This document shows positions 14,934 through 23,687 of a stretch of 43,247 nt of DNA, piece after piece. A program made the position numbers and the translations under genes. Every line of letters begins with the position of its first letter. Position 1 is the first letter of the stretch. The notes below the pieces were generated by a model, which saw only the letters and a program-made list of their open reading frames with translations, was not told the origin of the DNA and searched no databases. The stretch spans positions 1-43,247 of the forward strand of contig NZ_JAUYAW010000032.1 of NCBI RefSeq assembly GCF_030693405.1. The letters are read 5' to 3'. Origin of the DNA: Phenylobacterium sp. Its GTDB lineage: Bacteria > Pseudomonadota > Alphaproteobacteria > Caulobacterales > Caulobacteraceae.

Positions 14934-16187
14934 CTAGAACGGGAACATCCGGGGGATCACCCAGACGGCGACGATCGCCGAGATGATGTTGAGGGGCAGG
15001 CCGACCCGGACGAAGTCCATATAGGTGTAGCCCCCGACCTGATGGACGATCGTGTTGGTCTGATAGCCGACCGGGGTGGCGAAGGACGCGCTGGCGGCCA
15101 TCATCACCGCGACGACGAAGGGCCGGGCATCGACCCCAAGGTTTTCGGCCAGGCCGATCGCCAGCGGGGTAATCAGCACCGCCACCGCGGCGTTGGACAT
15201 GATCTCGGTCAGGATCGAGGTGGCCACATAGATGATGGCCAGCGCCGCAACGGGACCCAGCGGCTGGGTCCAGGCGGCCACCGTGTTCGTCGCCTGAAAG
15301 GCCAGACCGGTCTTGCCCAGGGCCTCGCCCACCACCAACATGCCGCCGATCATCAGCAACACCTGCGGCCGCAGGCCGGAATAGGCCTCTTCCGGCTTCA
15401 TGACCTGAAAGGCCAACAACGCCATGGCGCCGACAAAGGCGACCACGGCGATGGGCAATCCGCCAGCCGCCGCGCCCAGGACAAAGGCGAAGACGGTGAC
15501 GCTGACCAGGGCCGGGACGAGCCGCAGGGGCGGCGGAGCCTCCGGCAGAATGCCCGAATGGTCCAAGCCGTCGTCATCGGCGGGCAGCAGCCGGGGGGCG
15601 ACAAACGCCAGGTAGAGCGCCCCAACCACAGCGATCGCCAGGCCGACGCCAGTGATCTCGAACAGGCTGAACGGAGCCAGGTGCTGTCGCTGGGCCATGT
15701 CGTCCACCAGCAGATTGGTGGAGGTCCCGATCAGAGTGCAGGCGCCCCCCATGATCGAGGCATAGGACAGAGGAATCAGCAGCCGCTTGGGGGAAATGCC
15801 CAGGCGCCGGGCCGAATCCTGAATGATCGGCGCGGCAAGAATCACCAGGGGTGTGTTGTTCAGAAAGGCCGACAGCGAGCCGCACAGGGTGATGATCACG
15901 GGCGCCGAGGCTGCGCCCATACGATCAGTCATCCGCGCCGCAGAGCGAATGATGACGCCCATGCCGCCGGTCACGTCCAGGGCCCGGGCGATGATGAAGA
16001 GCGAGGCCAGCGCCACCAGGGCCGGGCTGGCCAGGCCGCGGCCCAGGTCCTGCAGGCTGATGACATCCAGAGCCAGCAGGGTCGCAGCCGCGACCATGGC
16101 CGCGACATCGGCCCTCACCCGGTCGCTGAGCAGGGCGACGACGACCGCGGCCAGGACAGCCAGGGTGGCGAGTTGTTCGAAGCTCAA
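14934..16187 (-). CDS. SLC13/DASS-type anion permease
   Basis: Inner-membrane secondary transporter of the divalent-anion:sodium symporter (SLC13/ArsB-related) fold; 417 residues with about eleven hydrophobic segments. Two inverted halves carry the hairpin signatures LNNTPLVILAAPI and GTSTNLLVDDM in the first half and EIMSNAAVAVLITPLA and GYQTNTIVHQVGGY in the second. It lacks the two central TrkA-C (RCK) domains found in many bacterial members, hence the short length. The substrate could be sulfate, phosphate, a dicarboxylate or another anion; the sequence does not decide. The TTG start at 16187 has GAAGGG upstream. It is convergent with otsA. Confidence 0.88.
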   Translation of the reverse strand: MSFEQLATLAVLAAVVVALLSDRVRADVAAMVAAATLLALDVISLQDLGRGLASPALVALASLFIIARALDVTGGMGVIIRSAARMTDRMGAASAPVIITLCGSLSAFLNNTPLVILAAPIIQDSARRLGISPKRLLIPLSYASIMGGACTLIGTSTNLLVDDMAQRQHLAPFSLFEITGVGLAIAVVGALYLAFVAPRLLPADDDGLDHSGILPEAPPPLRLVPALVSVTVFAFVLGAAAGGLPIAVVAFVGAMALLAFQVMKPEEAYSGLRPQVLLMIGGMLVVGEALGKTGLAFQATNTVAAWTQPLGPVAALAIIYVATSILTEIMSNAAVAVLITPLAIGLAENLGVDARPFVVAVMMAASASFATPVGYQTNTIVHQVGGYTYMDFVRVGLPLNIISAIVAVWVIPRMFPF

Positions 16188-16290
16188 ACAGGACCCTTCC
16201 CAGGCGTACGGGTCGGTGAAGCGCCTGCAGGCGGCGCAGTCGACCGCCGCTGATCCTAGAGGCGCCCCACCCTTGGCGGAAGTCCTGGCG

Positions 16291-16779
16291 CTATTTCGGC
16301 TTCACGGCGGCCTGAACCTCGATCTCCACCATCATGCCCGGCGCCACCAGGGCCGAGACTTGCGAGGTGATCCGGGCGGGCTTGTTGGGCTGCTCGGCAT
16401 TGGCGAAGTACATGCGATAGCCCTCCATCATCCCGGCGAAGTCCATCTTGCCGTCCAGGGCCGGATCGCCCACCAGCAAGACCCGCATCATCACCACATC
16501 CCCAAGGCCTGCGCCCTGGGATTCCAGGATGGCCTTGATGCGCTCGATGACGCCGATGGTCTGGGTCTTGGTGTCGCCGAACTCCCGGGGGGTCCCTTCC
16601 GGGGCGCCGGCATTGGTCACCGGCGGGGTGATGCCGCTCACATAGATGATGTCATAGCCGGCCGGCACGACCACGGCGCTGGCGATGGGCGAGGTCTCGG
16701 GCCCCACGCGGGTGATCTCCGCAGCGGCGGGCGCGGCGGCGAGGGACGCCAGGAGGGTGGCCAGGGCGAGGGCGCGCAT
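16291..16779 (-). CDS. Exported RidA-family imine deaminase
   Basis: RidA/YjgF/UK114 fold proteins hydrolyse reactive enamines and imines to keto acids and ammonia. This copy of 162 residues carries a clear Sec signal peptide (MRALALATLLASLAAAPAAAE), so it should act in the periplasm, unlike cytosolic RidA. The family region has IIYVSGITPP, QTIGVIERIKAILESQGAGLGDVV and the catalytic-type Arg in PARITSQVSALVAPGMMVEIEV (the equivalent of RidA Arg105), so deaminase activity is plausible. The ATG has AAGGA upstream. It lies 50 bases downstream of a Tat-exported amine/amino-acid oxidase gene, whose imine products it could clear. Confidence 0.9.
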   Translation of the reverse strand: MRALALATLLASLAAAPAAAEITRVGPETSPIASAVVVPAGYDIIYVSGITPPVTNAGAPEGTPREFGDTKTQTIGVIERIKAILESQGAGLGDVVMMRVLLVGDPALDGKMDFAGMMEGYRMYFANAEQPNKPARITSQVSALVAPGMMVEIEVQAAVKPK

Positions 16780-16829
16780 GGGCGTTTCCTTGTTCTTGAG
16801 AAGCTTGAAGAGGTAGGGCGCGGGTTCGA

Positions 16830-18422
16830 CTAGGAGGCCGCGACACGCGGCTGCGCAAGAGCCGTGGCCTGGACCTGGGCGGCCAGGGCCTTGATCGTGC
16901 GGTGCGCCGACAGCACCGCCCCCTCCTGCCAGCCCGGCATCTGGCTCAGATGAGCGCCGGTGAAGTGGAAGGGTCCGTCAGGCTGGTTCAGAAGCCGGTA
17001 GGCGGGCATGTCCATGTGACCTTCCTGGGCGCTGTCGCCCTGCCAGTTGGGCCAGGGGCCGTGGCTGAAGGGGATCTTGCTCCAGTTGACCACCACAGGC
17101 TTGGTGAGTTCGCCCTCATGTCCCGGATGGACTCGACCCACTGCGGCGCGGGCTGCGGCGATCTGGGCCTCCAGCGGCAGGGCCGCAAAGCCCTCGGCGC
17201 GGGGGCCGGAGCCGTAGCAGGCCAGCAACATGCCGCGTTCGGTGTGCAGGCCGTTGCTGGGATACCAGATCAGGGAGGTGTCCCCGCCGACCCAGGAAAT
17301 GCCTCCATAGATCTGCGATTTCTCCCAGAAACGGGGGGATTCGAAGCCGATCTTGTTGGAAAACGCATTGGGCACGCTGCCCACGGCGGTCTTTACCGCC
17401 GGGGAGAAGTCGTTCTCGATCCCCGTCAGGATGGCAAGCGGGATGGTGATGATCGCGTGGTCAGCCAAGACTGTGCGCCGGGCGCCGCCCTGGTCATAGG
17501 CCACCTGAACCCCCTCACCGGCCCGGGCGATGGCGGTCACCTTGGCGTTGCGGATCACCGGGCTTTTGATGGCGCGCTCGAAGCCGGCGACGATCTGGTC
17601 CATGCCGCCCGTCGGCTGGAACATGGTCGCCTGCATGTTGATGTTGTCTTCGAACACCGTGGCGCGGATCTGCGGATTGGCCAGCAGGTCCCGCAGCGGC
17701 ACCGGAGGCCGACGCTGGCTGAACTGGTCGGCGGCGCCTGGCGCCTGGGCGAAACCCGACCGCTCGGTGCCCTGGAAGCTCAAATCCTCCGACAGATCCC
17801 CGTAGGCCCGCAGGAAGGGCAGCAGCTTCTCCTTGTCCTCAAGGGTCAGCTCCCCGTCCAGAGCGCCCTTGTTGATCGCCTTGGCCAGCAGTTCCGACAC
17901 ATGGCCGCGGGTGTCGTTGATCCCCTGGCGCATCTGGATCGGCTTGCCCCCGTGGGCGCCCTCCCCCCAGATCAGCGCGCTGCGGCTGACATTGATCTCA
18001 ACCTCCAGGGGCACGCCCAGGCGGCGGCAATAGCCGAGCAGCCCCTCGTGGTGGCTGGGGATGCGGGCCGGCCCGGCATTGAGATAGACGTCTTTCTCGA
18101 AGGTCACGGTCTGATCGGCCTCGCCGACCATCTCCACCTTGTCGCCCCCGCGCAGGGTCCAGTTGCGGCCGCCCAGCCGATCGCGCCCCTCCAGAACCGT
18201 GACGTCGAACCCGGCGCGCTCCAGCTCATAGGCGCAGACCAGGCCCGCGATCCCGGCGCCCAGGATCACCACCTTGCGTCCCCGGCCAAGCTGCGGCGAC
18301 AGGGTGGGCGGGATCGCTGCGACGGCGGCGTTCAGGCCGAGCGCCGTCATGGCGCTATAGGCCGCGCCCAGCCCTCCGACCGCCCCCAGACGATGCAGAA
18401 AGAGACGCCGACTGACACCCAT
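16830..18422 (-). CDS. Tat-exported flavin amine/L-amino-acid oxidase
   Basis: FAD-dependent oxidase of the monoamine/L-amino-acid oxidase family; it should oxidise an amine or amino acid to an imine, giving hydrogen peroxide. The 530-residue product starts at the ATG 18420-18422 with a twin-arginine signal (MGVSRRLFLHRLGAVGG), indicating export of the folded flavoprotein. The dinucleotide-binding motif is VVILGAGIAGLVCAYELERA, followed by EGRDRLGGRNWTLRGG. The segment LNAGPARIPSHH resembles the AGPMRIP stretch of L-amino-acid oxidases, and the C-terminal FAD segment is FTGAHLSQMPGWQEGAVLSAH. The frame is open 29 codons further upstream, but that would bury the Tat signal. No strong ribosome-binding site precedes the ATG. 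Substrate is unproven. Confidence 0.9.
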   Translation of the reverse strand: MGVSRRLFLHRLGAVGGLGAAYSAMTALGLNAAVAAIPPTLSPQLGRGRKVVILGAGIAGLVCAYELERAGFDVTVLEGRDRLGGRNWTLRGGDKVEMVGEADQTVTFEKDVYLNAGPARIPSHHEGLLGYCRRLGVPLEVEINVSRSALIWGEGAHGGKPIQMRQGINDTRGHVSELLAKAINKGALDGELTLEDKEKLLPFLRAYGDLSEDLSFQGTERSGFAQAPGAADQFSQRRPPVPLRDLLANPQIRATVFEDNINMQATMFQPTGGMDQIVAGFERAIKSPVIRNAKVTAIARAGEGVQVAYDQGGARRTVLADHAIITIPLAILTGIENDFSPAVKTAVGSVPNAFSNKIGFESPRFWEKSQIYGGISWVGGDTSLIWYPSNGLHTERGMLLACYGSGPRAEGFAALPLEAQIAAARAAVGRVHPGHEGELTKPVVVNWSKIPFSHGPWPNWQGDSAQEGHMDMPAYRLLNQPDGPFHFTGAHLSQMPGWQEGAVLSAHRTIKALAAQVQATALAQPRVAAS

Positions 18423-18573
18423 GAGACTCAAGACCCCCAGCAACCTGCTGGGCCTAGAGCGGCGACCGGGCGCCCCGCTGACAAGGCGCAAGCGTGGCCA
18501 GCCCTGCAACGCCCTGAGGAGCGCGCGGATTACAGGCGACGATCACGCGCCTGCGCCCGGATTTTCCGCAGCG

Positions 18574-21500
18574 CTAGAGATTCAGGAGCGCCGGGTCGCC
18601 CCCCTGGGCGGCGATGTTGACGCTCACCGCCCGCTCCACGGCGTAGCGTAACAGGGCGTTGGGACCGCCCGCCTTTGGACCCGTCCCCGACAACCCCTCG
18701 CCGCCGAAGGGCTGGACCCCCACGACGGCCCCGGTCATGCCGCGGTTCACATAGGCGTTGCCGGCCGGGACCAGCTCGCGCACCCGCCGGGCGAACCCGT
18801 CCAGCCGCGAATGCACGCCGAGCGTCAGCCCATAGCCCAGGCAGGCCAGCTCCCTGGCCATGGCCTCCAGTTCGCCGGCCTCATACCGGACCACATGCAG
18901 GATTGGGCCGAAGACCTCCTTCTGCAGGAAACCCGGCCTGGGGATCTCCGCCAGGACCGGCCCGAAGAAGCTCCCGCCCGCCGGCGTCGGCAGCCGGTGC
19001 AGGAGCTTCGCCTCCCGACCCAGCCGCTCGACATGGGCCTCCAGGGCCGCGCGCGCCTCGGCATCGATAACGGGCCCCACATCAGTGGCGGGTTCGGCCG
19101 GATCGCCGAGCGCCAGGGCGTCCATGGCCCCGACCAGCCCCTCGATCAGGCCATCCGCCGTCTCGGCCGGCAGGAACAGTATCCGCAGGGCCGAGCACCG
19201 CTGGCCCGCCGAACCGAAGGCCGAGAGGATCACATCGTCGATCACCTGCTCGCGCAGGGCTGTGGTGTCGACAAACATGCCGTTCAGGCCCCCCGTCTCG
19301 GCGATGAAGGGGATGATCGGACCCGGCCGCTCGGCGAGCGCCCGGTTGATCGCCCGGGCGGTGTCGGTCCCCCCGGTGAAAGCGACGCCGTCGCACTGGG
19401 GATGGGCGACCAGGGCCGCCCCCACCTCGCCGCCTGGTCCCGGCAGCAGGGCGAGCAACTCCGGCGGCAGGCCGGCGGCGTAGAACAGCGCCACCGCCTC
19501 GGCGGCGATCAGCGGACTCTGCTCGGCGGGCTTGGCCAGCACCGCATTGCCAGCCGCGAGCGCCGCGCAGACCTGGCCGGTGAAAATGGCCAAGGGGAAG
19601 TTCCAGGGGCTGATGGCCACGAAGACGCCGCGGCCCTGCAGGGCGAGGCTGTTCGCCTCACCCACGGGGCCGGTCAGCACCTCGGGCGCGCCAAACTGGC
19701 TCTGCGCCAGATGGGCGTAGTAGCGGCAGAAGTCGGCCGCCTCGCGCACCTCGGCGATCCCATCGGCCAAAGTCTTGCCCGCCTCGACCGCACAAAGGGC
19801 GATCAGCCTGTCGCGGTTGGCCTCGAGCGCCTCAGCCATGGCCCGCAGCACCTTGGCCCGCCCCGCCCCGCCCAGGGCGTCCCAGGCCGGCTGGGCCGTC
19901 CGGGCGGCGGCGAAGGCTGCGTCGATGTCGGACGAGGTGGCCGAGATCACATGTCCGGCCAGTCGGCCAGGGTCGGCCGGACTGTGGAGGGGTTGCGGCG
20001 CGCCCGCGGTCCTCAGCCGCCCGGCGATGACCGGCCCGGCAGCGACCGGCTCCAGTCCGCGGGCGGCGGCGGTCAGGCCCGCGGCGGTCTGGGCGATGCT
20101 GAGGTCGGGGCCTTGGGAATTGACCCTCGCCGCGCCATAGATCTTGGCCGGCGGCGGAATCTTCGGATGCCGGCCCGGTCCGGCCTGCGCGACCTGGGCC
20201 AGGGGATCGGCCACCACCTGCTCCACCGGCACACGCTCATCGAGCAGGGCGTGGACGAAGGAGGTGTTGGCCCCGTTCTCCAGCAGCCGGCGCACTAGAT
20301 AGGGCAACAGGTCCTCATGCCCGCCCACCGGCGCATAGGCCCGCAGGCGCAGGGGCGCCTCGGCCTGAGCCGCAGCATAAAGCGCCTCGCCCATGCCGTG
20401 CAGTCGCTGAAATTCGATGGCCACGCCAGCCTCGGCCGCCATCTGCCGCACGGCGGCCAGGGAATGGGCGTTGTGGGTGGCGAACTGGGCGTAGAGATGT
20501 GGCGCGGCCGCGATCAGGGCCTTGGCGCAGACCAGATAGGACAGGTCCGTGGCCGGCTTGGTGGAATAGACCGGATAGTCCGGCCGCCCGTTCACCTGGG
20601 CGCGCTTGATCTCGGTGTCCCAGTAGGCGCCCTTGACCAGCCGGACCATCAGTCGCCGGCCACTGGCCTGGGCCAGCGCCGCAAGGGCGGTGATCACCTG
20701 AGGACTGCGCTTCTGATAGGCCTGCACAGCCAGGCCCAGGCCCCGCCAGTCTCCGAGCTCCGGCTCGCGGGCCAGCCGGTCAAGCAGCTTGAGCGACAGA
20801 ACCAGACGGTCGGCCTCCTCGGCGTCCAGGGTCAGATTCACATCATAGCCCGCCGCCAGGACCGCCAGGCGCTTCAGTCGCGGATAGAGCTCGTCCCAGA
20901 CCCGCGCAGCCTGCGTCGCCTCATAACGGGGCGACAGAGCCGAGAGCTTCACCGAAACCCCGTGCCCGTCCTCCGGGCCGCGCCCCCCATGGGCCTGGCC
21001 GACCACGGCGATGGCCTGGGCGTAGGCGGCCTCATAGCGGGCGGCGTCGGCGCTCGTGCGGGCGCCCTCCCCCAGCATGTCGAACGAACAGAGATAGCCC
21101 TCGGCCTTCGCCCGCTTCAGGGCCGCGTCGATGTCGCGCCCCAGGACGAACTGCTCGCCCATGATGCGCACCGCCTGGGCGACCGCCGCCCGGATCACCG
21201 GCTCGCCCAGCCGTCCGGTCAGGCGCCGCAGGAAGCCGCCCAGGTCCCGCTGCGCCTCCTCGTCCACCTCCACCAGCCGCCCGGTGAGCATCAGGCCCCA
21301 GGTCGAGGCGTTCACGAACAGACTGTCGGACTTGCCGAGGTGCGCGGCCCAGTCGGCGCTGCTGATGCGCTCGGCGATCAATCGGTCGCGGCTCTCGTCG
21401 TCGGGGGTGCGCAGCAGGGCCTCGGCCAGGCACATCAGGGCGAGGCCTTCCCGGGTGCCCAGGCTGAATTCCTGCAGGAAGCTCTCCACCACCCCCTGCC

Positions 21501-21654
21501 GGTCGGCCCGTCCCCGGGCGCCCCGCACCAGGGCCTCGGCCCGCGCCCGTATCGCCGTTTGGGCGTCGGCACCGAACGGCGGCCGGGCCAGCAGGGCGGC
21601 CACCGCCTCGGTCTCGTCCTGATACTTGGCGGCGTCCAACAGGTCCCAGTCCAT
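18574..21654 (-). CDS. putA: Bifunctional proline dehydrogenase / P5C dehydrogenase PutA
   Basis: Oxidises proline to glutamate in two steps: FAD-linked proline dehydrogenase, then NAD-linked delta-1-pyrroline-5-carboxylate dehydrogenase, with channelling between them. The 1026 residues contain an N-terminal helical arm, the PRODH barrel (about 150-480; SVKLSALSPRYEA, NLTLDAEEADRL, MVRLVKGAYWDTEIKRAQ, YAPVGGHEDLLPYLVRRLLENGA) and the aldehyde dehydrogenase domain (about 560-1020) with ISPWNFPLAIFTGQ, FTGGTDTA, the Glu motif IAETGGLNGM and the catalytic Cys in GSAGQRCSALRI. The Glu motif is usually ETGGQNAM, a small deviation. There is no N-terminal ribbon-helix-helix domain, so it is not self-regulating. 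GGGAGG precedes the ATG. The divergent Lrp-type gene is the likely regulator. Confidence 0.97.
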   Translation of the reverse strand: MDWDLLDAAKYQDETEAVAALLARPPFGADAQTAIRARAEALVRGARGRADRQGVVESFLQEFSLGTREGLALMCLAEALLRTPDDESRDRLIAERISSADWAAHLGKSDSLFVNASTWGLMLTGRLVEVDEEAQRDLGGFLRRLTGRLGEPVIRAAVAQAVRIMGEQFVLGRDIDAALKRAKAEGYLCSFDMLGEGARTSADAARYEAAYAQAIAVVGQAHGGRGPEDGHGVSVKLSALSPRYEATQAARVWDELYPRLKRLAVLAAGYDVNLTLDAEEADRLVLSLKLLDRLAREPELGDWRGLGLAVQAYQKRSPQVITALAALAQASGRRLMVRLVKGAYWDTEIKRAQVNGRPDYPVYSTKPATDLSYLVCAKALIAAAPHLYAQFATHNAHSLAAVRQMAAEAGVAIEFQRLHGMGEALYAAAQAEAPLRLRAYAPVGGHEDLLPYLVRRLLENGANTSFVHALLDERVPVEQVVADPLAQVAQAGPGRHPKIPPPAKIYGAARVNSQGPDLSIAQTAAGLTAAARGLEPVAAGPVIAGRLRTAGAPQPLHSPADPGRLAGHVISATSSDIDAAFAAARTAQPAWDALGGAGRAKVLRAMAEALEANRDRLIALCAVEAGKTLADGIAEVREAADFCRYYAHLAQSQFGAPEVLTGPVGEANSLALQGRGVFVAISPWNFPLAIFTGQVCAALAAGNAVLAKPAEQSPLIAAEAVALFYAAGLPPELLALLPGPGGEVGAALVAHPQCDGVAFTGGTDTARAINRALAERPGPIIPFIAETGGLNGMFVDTTALREQVIDDVILSAFGSAGQRCSALRILFLPAETADGLIEGLVGAMDALALGDPAEPATDVGPVIDAEARAALEAHVERLGREAKLLHRLPTPAGGSFFGPVLAEIPRPGFLQKEVFGPILHVVRYEAGELEAMARELACLGYGLTLGVHSRLDGFARRVRELVPAGNAYVNRGMTGAVVGVQPFGGEGLSGTGPKAGGPNALLRYAVERAVSVNIAAQGGDPALLNL

Positions 21655-21705
21655 CGCAACCTCCCAAGGGCTTCAGTTCGATGTAGCGGTCGAGACGCCG
21701 AATGT

Positions 21706-21758
21706 GTTTCGTATGTCAGACCCTATCACCGAATAATTCACAGAATGACCCGCGAAAC
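21706..21758. promoter_or_regulatory. Inverted repeat in the putA-lrp divergent promoter region
   Basis: Arms GTTTCGTATGTCA (21706-21718) and TGACCCGCGAAAC (21746-21758) are inverted with 10 of 13 matches, centres 40 bases apart; the right arm overlaps the regulator's first codons. An AT-rich near-palindrome GAATAATTC lies between them (21731-21739). The arrangement suits a multimeric Lrp-type regulator controlling both genes, but the site is only a candidate. Confidence 0.35.
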
Positions 21759-22218
21759 GACGAAGCTTGACGAGACAGATCTGCGCCTGCTGCGCCTGTT
21801 GCAGGCCGATGGGCGGATCACCAACCAGGCCCTGGCCGCCCGCTGCAATCTGTCGCCGGCCGCCTGCCATGAGCGCGTGCGACGGCTGAGGGCGACCGGC
21901 GTCATCCAGGGCTATGCCGCCCTGCTGGACCCCCAGGCCATCGACCGGGGTCTGCTGATCTTTGTGGAGGTTCAGCTGGATCGCACCACCGGCGACCTGT
22001 TCGCCGAGTTCGCCGCCGCGGCCCTGGCCACTCCCGAGATCCTGGAGTGCCACATGGTGGCTGGCGGCTTCGACTATCTGATCAAGGCGCGGCTGGCCGA
22101 CATGGCCGCCTATCGCGCCTTCCTGGGGGAGATCCTGGTGCAGATGCCTGGCGTGCGGGAGACGCGGACCTACGCCGTGCTTGAGGAGGTCAAGAACACG
22201 GTGCGACTGCCGCTTTGA
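21745..22218 (+). CDS. Lrp/AsnC-family regulator, probable PutR
   Basis: DNA-binding regulator of 157 residues, family length. An N-terminal winged helix-turn-helix (LDETDLRLLRLLQADGRIT, NQALAARCNLSPAACHERVRRL, about 8-55) leads into a C-terminal RAM/AsnC effector domain (GLLIFVEVQLDRTTGDLF through VRETRTYAVLEEVKNT). In Agrobacterium, Caulobacter and relatives, a divergent Lrp-type PutR activates putA in response to proline; the divergent arrangement with a 90-base gap here supports the same role. The ATG is at 21745. It converges on the next gene with only six bases between stops. Confidence 0.92.
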   Translation: MTRETTKLDETDLRLLRLLQADGRITNQALAARCNLSPAACHERVRRLRATGVIQGYAALLDPQAIDRGLLIFVEVQLDRTTGDLFAEFAAAALATPEILECHMVAGGFDYLIKARLADMAAYRAFLGEILVQMPGVRETRTYAVLEEVKNTVRLPL

Positions 22219-22224
22219 GCAGCC

Positions 22225-22701
22225 CTAATTCGAGGACTGGATGGCGTGGCGTTCGCGGACCTTGCGCAGCCCATCAAGCACCGGCTCGGCCACGGCGTCG
22301 GCGCCGGCCGGCAGATTGCGCAGCAGCCGCAGAGCCTGGATGTGAACCTGCACCCCGTCACGGTCCCAGCGGCCGGTGGTCGAGAGCCGGTCCAGCAGAT
22401 CGCACAGGCTGTGGGCGGCGTTCTCCAGGGCGTCGAGACCGCAGAGACTGGGCAGGCCGATCAGCCTGACCGCCAGGCCGTAGTGCTCGGCCACCAGATC
22501 ACCGTCGAAGCGGTCTCCGTAGCGGGCGAAGACCTTGTCCATCGCCGCCAGCCCTTCGTCGAGCTGGACCCAGCCGGCCTCCTGCAGACTCTCCAGATTG
22601 GTCTCGGCCCGCTCGACCGCCTCGGCGACCGTGGTCCCCCCAGGCTTTCGCAGCATGGTGGCCAGGGCGTACTTGGGGCGATGGATACGAACCGAGCTCA
22701 C
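22225..22701 (-). CDS. CheE-like protein, paralogue of 33104-33583
   Basis: 158-residue soluble, mostly helical protein with no catalytic motif I recognise. It is a clear paralogue of the CheE product at 33104-33583: both share PGGxT near residue 20, AAxSLCxLxDxLxxxGxxD near the middle, and HxxxxRLxxN near residues 130-140. The start overlaps the upstream response regulator by four bases (ATGA), exactly as cheE overlaps cleA. It therefore forms one module with that regulator. CheE function is not established as far as I know; partner of the neighbouring receiver protein is the obvious inference. Confidence 0.85.
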   Translation of the reverse strand: MSSVRIHRPKYALATMLRKPGGTTVAEAVERAETNLESLQEAGWVQLDEGLAAMDKVFARYGDRFDGDLVAEHYGLAVRLIGLPSLCGLDALENAAHSLCDLLDRLSTTGRWDRDGVQVHIQALRLLRNLPAGADAVAEPVLDGLRKVRERHAIQSSN

Positions 22702-23297
22702 AGGGACACCTTTCGAGTGGAAAACAGACCATCGACCTGGTCCTGGCTCAGATTAGGCTCCTGGGCGTCGCCGACCTCGGGGGGGAGGTCGTCGCGACGC
22801 CGGGGCACGCCATTGGGCGGTCCCTCGTTCTTGTGCCGTCGGTCTGGTCCGACATAGGCGTCGCATTCGATGAAGGGCCGGCTCTCCCGGGCGATCCACA
22901 GAATGCGCTCCAGCATGACCACCGGGGTCAGGGGCTTCTTGACGATGTAATGGGCGCCGCAATCGCGGGCCTTCTGCACCATCGACACCGGCGTATGGGC
23001 CGCGGTCACCACCACCGGCACGAAGGCGTTGGGCTCGCCGCCATCGGTTCGTAGCCAGGAGACAAACTCATAGCCCTCGCCGGCCGGCGAGAGCGCGTCG
23101 GCGATGATCAGATCGATGGTGTTGCGCTTCACCACGTCCTTGGCCTCTTCCACCGTCAGGCAGCGATGCAGGGACTTGGCGCCCAGGCCGGTCACGATCT
23201 GGACCAGGATGTCCATGCCCATGCCGTTGCCGTCCAGCATGAGGATGGTGGCCTTCTCCAGATTGAAGCGGCCCCGGGATGTGGGTTCGAGTGCCAT
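22698..23297 (-). CDS. CheY-like response regulator with Arg-rich Cle-type tail
   Basis: 199-residue stand-alone receiver plus C-terminal extension. The phosphoacceptor is Asp67 (LIIADALSP), with switch Thr98 and Lys121 present, but the acidic pair is reduced to Asp22-Gly23, which would weaken Mg binding and phosphorylation. The tail YVGPDRRHKNEGPP...RRRDDL closely matches that of the CheYIII/CleA product (32511-33107). In Caulobacter, Cle proteins bind cyclic di-GMP through such an Arg-rich stretch and tune the flagellar motor, so this is a candidate second Cle protein. GGAG precedes the ATG. It is divergent from mcpA and coupled to the CheE-like gene. Confidence 0.87.
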   Translation of the reverse strand: MALEPTSRGRFNLEKATILMLDGNGMGMDILVQIVTGLGAKSLHRCLTVEEAKDVVKRNTIDLIIADALSPAGEGYEFVSWLRTDGGEPNAFVPVVVTAAHTPVSMVQKARDCGAHYIVKKPLTPVVMLERILWIARESRPFIECDAYVGPDRRHKNEGPPNGVPRRRDDLPPEVGDAQEPNLSQDQVDGLFSTRKVSL

Positions 23298-23687
23298 GCG
23301 GCGCTCCAGTGGGGAAACCGGTCGGCTACGACTGTGGCCGCTAGGCGGGACCGACGCTCCGCCCCAAGCTTCAGCAAAGACTGGCAGCCCTTAAGAAAGA
23401 CTTGCGCCTTGAAATACCCATTCCGGGTAAAGGCCTTTGAAGTCATGTGTCAGGCCGACGCGCGCTAGAATGTCGCACCTGACCGCTTTCCCAGGAATAG
23501 AAGGCCCTGCGCCGCCCGACGTGGCTGTGACGGACAAGGAAGTAACGCTTTCTTCAACGGTAAAGCCTGATCACCGACCAGAGTTAATGGACGTGCTCCG
23601 GGTAGCGGCCCGCAAACGTCTCTCCGAGGCCGGCGTCTCTGGCCGAAACCTCTCGCCCTGCCGCTGGCGGCGCGACCGAAGACTGGG
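23298..23687. other. 390-base divergent promoter region upstream of the che operon
   Basis: Lies between the Cle-like regulator (minus) and mcpA (plus) and must hold both promoters. Visible elements: an inverted repeat TACCC-ATTCC-GGGTA (23415-23429) that runs into the 10-base palindrome AAAGGCCTTT (23429-23438), and a TTAA-N7-TTGC (23391-23405) resembling half of a CtrA site. Short frames inside it have no supporting features. I cannot place a transcription start. Confidence 0.5.
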
